Below are positions 6,401 through 9,592 of a DNA stretch of 9,592 nt, one piece after another. The translations under genes and the position numbers were made by a program. Each line of letters starts with the position of its first letter. Positions within the stretch are counted from its first letter, which is position 1. The notes under the pieces were generated by a model, which saw only the letters and a program-made list of their open reading frames with translations, ran no database searches and was not told the DNA's origin. Origin of the DNA: Pseudomonadota bacterium. GTDB lineage: Bacteria > Pseudomonadota > Alphaproteobacteria > Acetobacterales > Acetobacteraceae. Location: assembly GCA_021784255.1 (NCBI GenBank), contig JAJXSZ010000091.1:1-9592 (forward strand), read 5' to 3'.

Positions 6401-7122
6401 AGATTATCACTTCGCCCACCTGGTCGGGCATCGAGAGCGAGAAGGTCTGCTACAGCGCCGGCTATACCAACGTGCACGAGCTGATTCCGTGGCGCACGAT
6501 CACCGGCCGCCAGCAACTCTACCAGGACCATTCATGGATGCGCGCGTTCGGCGAGGCATTCGTCACCTGGCGCCCGCCCGTCGATACCAAGGCCGTGGCG
6601 CCGGTGCGCGGCCGGTACGGTAACGGCAACAAGGAGATCGTGCTGAACTTCATCACGCCGCACCAGAAATGGGGGATTCACAGCACCTACACCGACAATC
6701 TGCTGATGCTGACGCTGAACCGCGGCGGCCCGGTGATCTGGATCAGCGAGGACGATGCGCGCGAGGCCGGCATCGCCGATAACGACTGGGTCGAGGCCTA
6801 CAATGCCAACGGCGCGCTGGTGGCCCGCGCGGTCGTCTCGCAGCGGGTCAATCCGGGCATGTCGCTGATGTACCATGCGCAGGAGAAGATCGTGAACGTG
6901 CCGGGCAGCGAGGTTACCGGCCAGCGCGGCGGCATCCACAACTCGGTTACGCGCGCGGTGCTGAAGCCCACACACATGATCGGCGGCTATGCGCAGCAGG
7001 CTTACGGCTTCAACTACTACGGCACGGTCGGATCCAACCGCGACGAGTTCATCATCGTGCGGCGCATGAGCAAGGTCGACTGGCTCGACGACGAGCCGAC
7101 CGCTGCCAGGGAGAGCGTGTGA
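3409..7122 (+). CDS. narG: Respiratory nitrate reductase alpha subunit NarG (Mo-bis-MGD)
   Basis: 1237 residues, close to the 1247 of E. coli NarG. It is the catalytic subunit, reducing nitrate to nitrite on the cytoplasmic face using electrons from NarH. The FS0 cluster ligands are the NarG type, H50-x3-C54-x3-C58 with C93 (HGVNCTGSC, then RGCSRG). The molybdenum ligand Asp is at D222 in YDWYCDLPPASP, the same number as in E. coli. The molybdopterin oxidoreductase core runs through about residue 800, and the C-terminal molybdopterin-dinucleotide-binding domain covers about 1076-1230 (WGIHSTYTDNLLML, GGIHNSVTRAVLKP). The N-terminus FLDRLTFFRRRNEPF is the vestigial, uncleaved Tat-like segment known in NarG, consistent with a cytoplasmic enzyme. 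ATG 3409 follows GAGGG near the narK stop; longer in-frame starts lie inside narK and are not credible. The stop overlaps narH by one base. No truncation or missing ligand seen. Confidence 0.98.
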   Translation: MSLFLDRLTFFRRRNEPFAGGHGVTTDEPRDWEDAYRKRWQHDKIVRSTHGVNCTGSCSWKIYVKGGIVTWETQQTDYPRTRPDMPNHEPRGCSRGASYSWYLYSANRLKHPLVRSRLLRLWREARAQHTPVAAWASIVEDAGKRASYVSRRGLGGFVRARWDEVNEIVAAANAYTIRTYGPDRVVGFSPIPAMSMLSYAAGARYLSLLGGVCLSFYDWYCDLPPASPMTWGEQTDVPESADWYNAGYLILWGSNVPQTRTPDAHFYTEARYRGAKSVVISPDYAEATKFADLWLHPKQGTDAALALAMGHVVLREFHLERQVPYFDDYARRYSDLPMLVRLSRQGEHFVPERLLRAEDFSDALGEANNPDWKTVAFDEEGAPVAPRGSIGFRWGEQGKWNLEPREGHGREVKLALTLADAGETVSVAFPYFGGVASNGFAATEHAEVQPRHVPVRRLPLKEGETLVATVFDLLCANYGLDRGFGGDNVARDYDTDQPFTPAWAERVTGVPRQQIIHVAREFASTAEKTNGRSMVILGAGLNHWYHMDMSYRGIINLLVLCGCVGQSGGGWSHYVGQEKLRPQTGWLPVAFALDWNRPARQQNATSFFYAHTDQWRYETLATSEILSPTAPAGDWSGSLIDYNVRAERMGWLPSAPQLRQNPLSIAARAKTAGLEPKDYVARALASGELELSCHDPDDPANWPRNLFVWRSNLLGSSGKGHEYFLKHLLGTSNGVLGKDLGEEGGEKPQEVAWHEQAPAGKLDLLVTLDFRMSTTCVYSDIVLPTATWYEKADLNTSDMHPFIHPLSAAVDPAWESRTDWDIYRGFAEVFSKIAPEVLGKETDVVLSPILHDTAGELAQPYDVRDWKAGGPAPIPGRTMPSVTVTERDYAAIHERFTSVGPLLEKLGNGGKGIGWNTQQEIEFLRELNGRAANGQPNMHSDIDAIEVVLSLAPETNGGVAVKAWEALGKITGREHTHLATPKEDEKIRYRDLQAQPRKIITSPTWSGIESEKVCYSAGYTNVHELIPWRTITGRQQLYQDHSWMRAFGEAFVTWRPPVDTKAVAPVRGRYGNGNKEIVLNFITPHQKWGIHSTYTDNLLMLTLNRGGPVIWISEDDAREAGIADNDWVEAYNANGALVARAVVSQRVNPGMSLMYHAQEKIVNVPGSEVTGQRGGIHNSVTRAVLKPTHMIGGYAQQAYGFNYYGTVGSNRDEFIIVRRMSKVDWLDDEPTAARESV

Positions 7123-8642
7123 TGAAGGTTCGCGCACAGATCGCCATGGTGCTGAACCTCGACAAGTGCATCGGCTGCCATACCTGCTCCGTCACCTGCA
7201 AGAACGTATGGACCAGCCGCGAGGGCGTCGAATACGCCTGGTTCAACAACGTCGAGACCAAGCCAGGGATCGGCTATCCGAAGGAGTGGGAGAACCAGAA
7301 GCGCTGGAACGGTGGGTGGGTACGTCGACGCAACGGCAGCATCGAGCCGCGCATCGGCGCCAAATGGCGGGTGCTGGCGAAGATCTTCGCCAACCCCGAC
7401 CTGCCGGAGATCGACGACTACTACGAGCCCTTCACCTTCGATTACGAACACCTGCAGACCGCACCGGAAGGCAGGGCGATGCCGACGGCGCGGCCGCGCT
7501 CGCTTATCTCCGGCGAGCGGATGGAGAAGATCGAGTGGGGCCCGAACTGGGAGGAGATCCTGGGCGGCGAGTTCGCCAAGCGCTCGCGCGACATCAATTT
7601 CGAGGGCATGCAGAAGGAAATTTACGGCGCCTTCGAGAACACCTTCATGATGTATCTGCCGCGGCTGTGCGAGCATTGCCTCAATCCGGCCTGTGTCGCG
7701 GCCTGTCCGTCGGGGGCGATCTACAAGCGCGAGGAGGACGGCATCGTCCTCATCGACCAGGACAAATGCCGGGGCTGGCGCATGTGCGTCTCCGGCTGCC
7801 CGTACAAGAAGATCTATTACAACTGGTCTTCCGGGAAGTCGGAGAAATGCATCTTCTGCTACCCGCGCATCGAGTCGGGGCAGCCGACGGTGTGCTCGGA
7901 GACCTGCGTCGGGCGCATCCGCTATCTTGGCGTTGTTCTCTACGACGCTGACCGCATCGAGGAGGCCGCGTCGGTTGCCGACGAGGGCGGTCTTTACGAA
8001 GCCCAGCTCAAGGTGTTTCTCGACCCGTTCGACCCGGCGGTGCAGGCGCAGGCCCGCGCCGGGGGAATCGCCGAGGCATGGCTGGAGGCGGCACGGCGCT
8101 CACCGGTCTGGCGCATGGCGATGGACTGGCGGATCGCCTTCCCGCTGCATCCCGAATACCGCACACTGCCGATGGTCTGGTATGTGCCGCCGCTCTCGCC
8201 GATCCAGGCCGCGGCGGCGCAGGGCGAGCTCGGGGAGAACGGCGGCCTGCCCGATGTCGCCTCGCTGCGCATCCCGGTGCGCTACCTTGCCAACCTGCTG
8301 ACCGCCGGTCGCACCGAACCGGTGGAGCTGGCGCTGCGGCGGATGCTCGCCATGCGCGCCTATATGCGGGCCAAGACCGTTGACGGGTTGATCGACGAGG
8401 CAGTGGCCGAGAGTGTCGGCCTCACGGGGGCGGATATCGAAGCAATGTGCCGGCTCCTGGCGGTCGCCAATTACGAAGATCGTTTTGTAATTCCAACGGT
8501 TCACCGCGAGACCGGCGAGGACGCCTACCAGCTGCGCGGCGGCTGCGGTTTCTCTTTCGGCGAAGGTTGCACGGGGCGTACCGGATTCGACCTGTTCGGC
8601 CAGAAGGCGGGACGCGGCAGGAACCCGATGGAGGTCGAGTGA
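7122..8642 (+). CDS. narH: Respiratory nitrate reductase beta subunit NarH (iron-sulfur)
   Basis: 506 residues, an iron-sulfur electron-transfer subunit that carries electrons from the NarI hemes to NarG. All four Cys groups are present: C16, C19, C22, C26 (CIGCHTCSVTC); C183, C186, C191, C195 (CEHCLNPACVAAC); C216, W219, C222, C226 (CRGWRMCVSGC); and C243, C246, C258, C262. The Trp replacing a Cys in the third group is the hallmark of the [3Fe-4S] cluster FS4 of NarH, the other three being [4Fe-4S]. Residues 265-490 form the NarH C-terminal domain. The ATG at 7122 overlaps the narG stop in TGATG, with AGGGAGAG upstream; a GTG one codon earlier (7119) is less likely. It overlaps narJ the same way at its end, which suggests translational coupling and matched subunit output. 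Intact, with the cluster ligands at the E. coli spacing. Confidence 0.98.
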   Translation: MKVRAQIAMVLNLDKCIGCHTCSVTCKNVWTSREGVEYAWFNNVETKPGIGYPKEWENQKRWNGGWVRRRNGSIEPRIGAKWRVLAKIFANPDLPEIDDYYEPFTFDYEHLQTAPEGRAMPTARPRSLISGERMEKIEWGPNWEEILGGEFAKRSRDINFEGMQKEIYGAFENTFMMYLPRLCEHCLNPACVAACPSGAIYKREEDGIVLIDQDKCRGWRMCVSGCPYKKIYYNWSSGKSEKCIFCYPRIESGQPTVCSETCVGRIRYLGVVLYDADRIEEAASVADEGGLYEAQLKVFLDPFDPAVQAQARAGGIAEAWLEAARRSPVWRMAMDWRIAFPLHPEYRTLPMVWYVPPLSPIQAAAAQGELGENGGLPDVASLRIPVRYLANLLTAGRTEPVELALRRMLAMRAYMRAKTVDGLIDEAVAESVGLTGADIEAMCRLLAVANYEDRFVIPTVHRETGEDAYQLRGGCGFSFGEGCTGRTGFDLFGQKAGRGRNPMEVE

Positions 8643-9337
8643 TGGCGCGCACGTATCGCGTGCTCGCGGCCTTGCTTTCCTACCCGAGCGCGGAGCTGAA
8701 ACAGAACGCGACCGCGCTGCCGGCGATCCTGGAGGAGGAGGCGCTGCTGGAGCCCGAGCAGCGCTCCGCCCTCACCGCCTTCCTGCGCGAACTCGACGCG
8801 ACGGACCTCTATGAGCTCGAGGAACGTTATGTCGGACTGTTCGACCGCGGTCGTGCCGTCTCGCTGCATCTCTTCGAGCACGTCCACGGCGAGAGCCGTG
8901 ATCGCGGGCAGGCCATGGTCGACCTGCTAGCACTCTACGAGGAGCATGGGCTCGAAGTCGCACCCGGGGAGTTGCCGGATTTCCTGCCGCTGTTTCTCGA
9001 GTTTCTCTCATTGCTGCCACTCGCCGAGGCACAGGCGCTGCTCGCCGAGCCGGCCGCGATCCTGCGCGAGTTGGCCGGGCGGCTCGCGCGGCGCGACGCG
9101 GGCTACGGTGCGGTGATGGCCGCGGTGGCGACACTCGCACAGGCGCCGCGGACTGGCGCCTCCGCGATCCCCGATGAGGATGCCGACGATCTTGCCGCCC
9201 TCGATGCGGCCTGGGAGGACGCGGCAGTTCGTTTCGGCCCCGCGGAATCCCTTGACGGTTGCGGCCCCGATCGGCTGCGGGCGCGCCTGCGCGCGGCGCA
9301 ACGCGATGCCCGACGCAGCGAGGCTTGCGGGGCCTGA
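8642..9337 (+). CDS. narJ: Nitrate reductase assembly chaperone NarJ
   Basis: 231 residues, close to the 236 of E. coli NarJ, an all-helical TorD-type chaperone. NarJ binds the NarG N-terminus, is needed for cofactor insertion and for docking of NarGH on NarI, and is not part of the final enzyme. The family core is clear at about 56-96: YELEERYVGLFDRGRAVSLH followed by LFEHVHGESRDRGQAMVDL. The N-terminus RVLAALLSYP is also typical. A second conserved patch, LPDFLPLFLEFLS, covers about 111-123. The last 60 residues are Ala/Arg/Asp-rich and poorly conserved, as usual. The ATG lies in a TGATG overlap with narH. narI follows after a 12-nt gap. Confidence 0.96.
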   Translation: MARTYRVLAALLSYPSAELKQNATALPAILEEEALLEPEQRSALTAFLRELDATDLYELEERYVGLFDRGRAVSLHLFEHVHGESRDRGQAMVDLLALYEEHGLEVAPGELPDFLPLFLEFLSLLPLAEAQALLAEPAAILRELAGRLARRDAGYGAVMAAVATLAQAPRTGASAIPDEDADDLAALDAAWEDAAVRFGPAESLDGCGPDRLRARLRAAQRDARRSEACGA

Positions 9338-9349
9338 GGAGAGACGAGC

Positions 9350-9592
9350 ATGAGCACCTGGCTGAATACTGCGCTCTACGGCTGGTACCCATATGTCGCA
9401 CTGACCGTCTTTCTGGTCGGGAGCGTGCTGCGCTTCGACCACTCGCAATACACGTGGCGTTCAGGCTCCAGTCAGCTGTTGCGGGGACGGCAGATGATCT
9501 GGGGGTCGAACCTGTTCCATGTCGGTATCCTGGTCATCTTCGTCGGCCATCTGGTGGGTCTGCTGACGCCGCTTGCGCTGCTGGAGGCGCTG
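9350..9592 (+). CDS. narI: Respiratory nitrate reductase gamma subunit NarI (partial, C-terminus off window)
   Basis: Only 81 codons are visible before the right edge; the full family protein is about 225-240 residues with five membrane helices. NarI is the membrane cytochrome b that oxidises quinol and anchors NarGH to the cytoplasmic face. Helix 1 is at about 8-27 (ALYGWYPYVALTVFLVGSVL). It is followed by a loop RFDHSQYTWRSGSSQLL and helix 2 at about 52-72 (GSNLFHVGILVIFVGHLVG). H57 and H67 correspond to E. coli H56 and H66, one ligand for each of the two b hemes; their partner His residues lie beyond the window. The ATG at 9350 is preceded by GAGGAGAG, a good ribosome site. Confidence 0.96.
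   Translation, partial: MSTWLNTALYGWYPYVALTVFLVGSVLRFDHSQYTWRSGSSQLLRGRQMIWGSNLFHVGILVIFVGHLVGLLTPLALLEAL

Noticed and set aside
5287..6531. 414-codon minus-strand frame opposite narG (and a 268-codon one at 4435-5241)
   Set aside because: Both are antisense shadows of narG, which is intact and highly conserved. They have no motif, no ribosome site of note and no promoter.

Overview
This GC-rich window looks like the chromosome of a denitrifying or nitrate-respiring proteobacterium. I lean to Alphaproteobacteria, possibly the Acetobacteraceae/Rhodospirillales side, because of the style of the partial lipoprotein at the left edge and the FNR-type regulator next to narK. This placement is an impression from the proteins, not a computed result.

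Layout. Positions 1-236 (minus) hold the N-terminal 78 codons of a small lipoprotein that runs off the left edge. Positions 377 to about 990 (minus) hold the wreck of a CHAD-domain protein. It has at least two frame changes, an in-frame TGA and a lost internal segment, and one frame change sits exactly on a (CAGC)5 tetranucleotide repeat. Positions 1057-1830 (minus) encode a Crp/Fnr-family regulator without an FNR-type iron-sulfur cysteine cluster. The intergenic region at about 1831-2063 is the control region. It has a perfect FNR box (TTGAT-N4-ATCAA) at 1926-1939, a leftward -10 element at a class II spacing from it, a GTGA-N6-TCAC palindrome over the predicted leftward transcription start, and a 6-bp inverted repeat on the narK side.

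Positions 2064-9592 (plus) are a compact narKGHJI operon: nitrate/nitrite transporter NarK, then the membrane-bound respiratory nitrate reductase NarG (Mo-bis-MGD catalytic subunit), NarH (iron-sulfur subunit), the chaperone NarJ and the first 81 residues of the cytochrome b subunit NarI, cut by the right edge. The genes are tightly packed (10-nt gap, two 1-nt TGATG overlaps, 12-nt gap). All cofactor ligands that I could check are present, so the enzyme should be functional.

How it works together. NarK brings nitrate in and/or exports nitrite. NarI oxidises quinol at the membrane and passes electrons through its hemes to the NarH clusters and then to the molybdenum site of NarG in the cytoplasm, reducing nitrate to nitrite. 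NarJ matures NarG. The divergent regulator has an E-x-x-S-R recognition helix, the FNR-type code for TTGAT half-sites, so it probably binds the box between itself and narK. This is a NarR/Dnr-like arrangement. I see no novel enzymatic system. The points worth a second look are the regulatory architecture and the decaying CHAD gene with its slippage tract.
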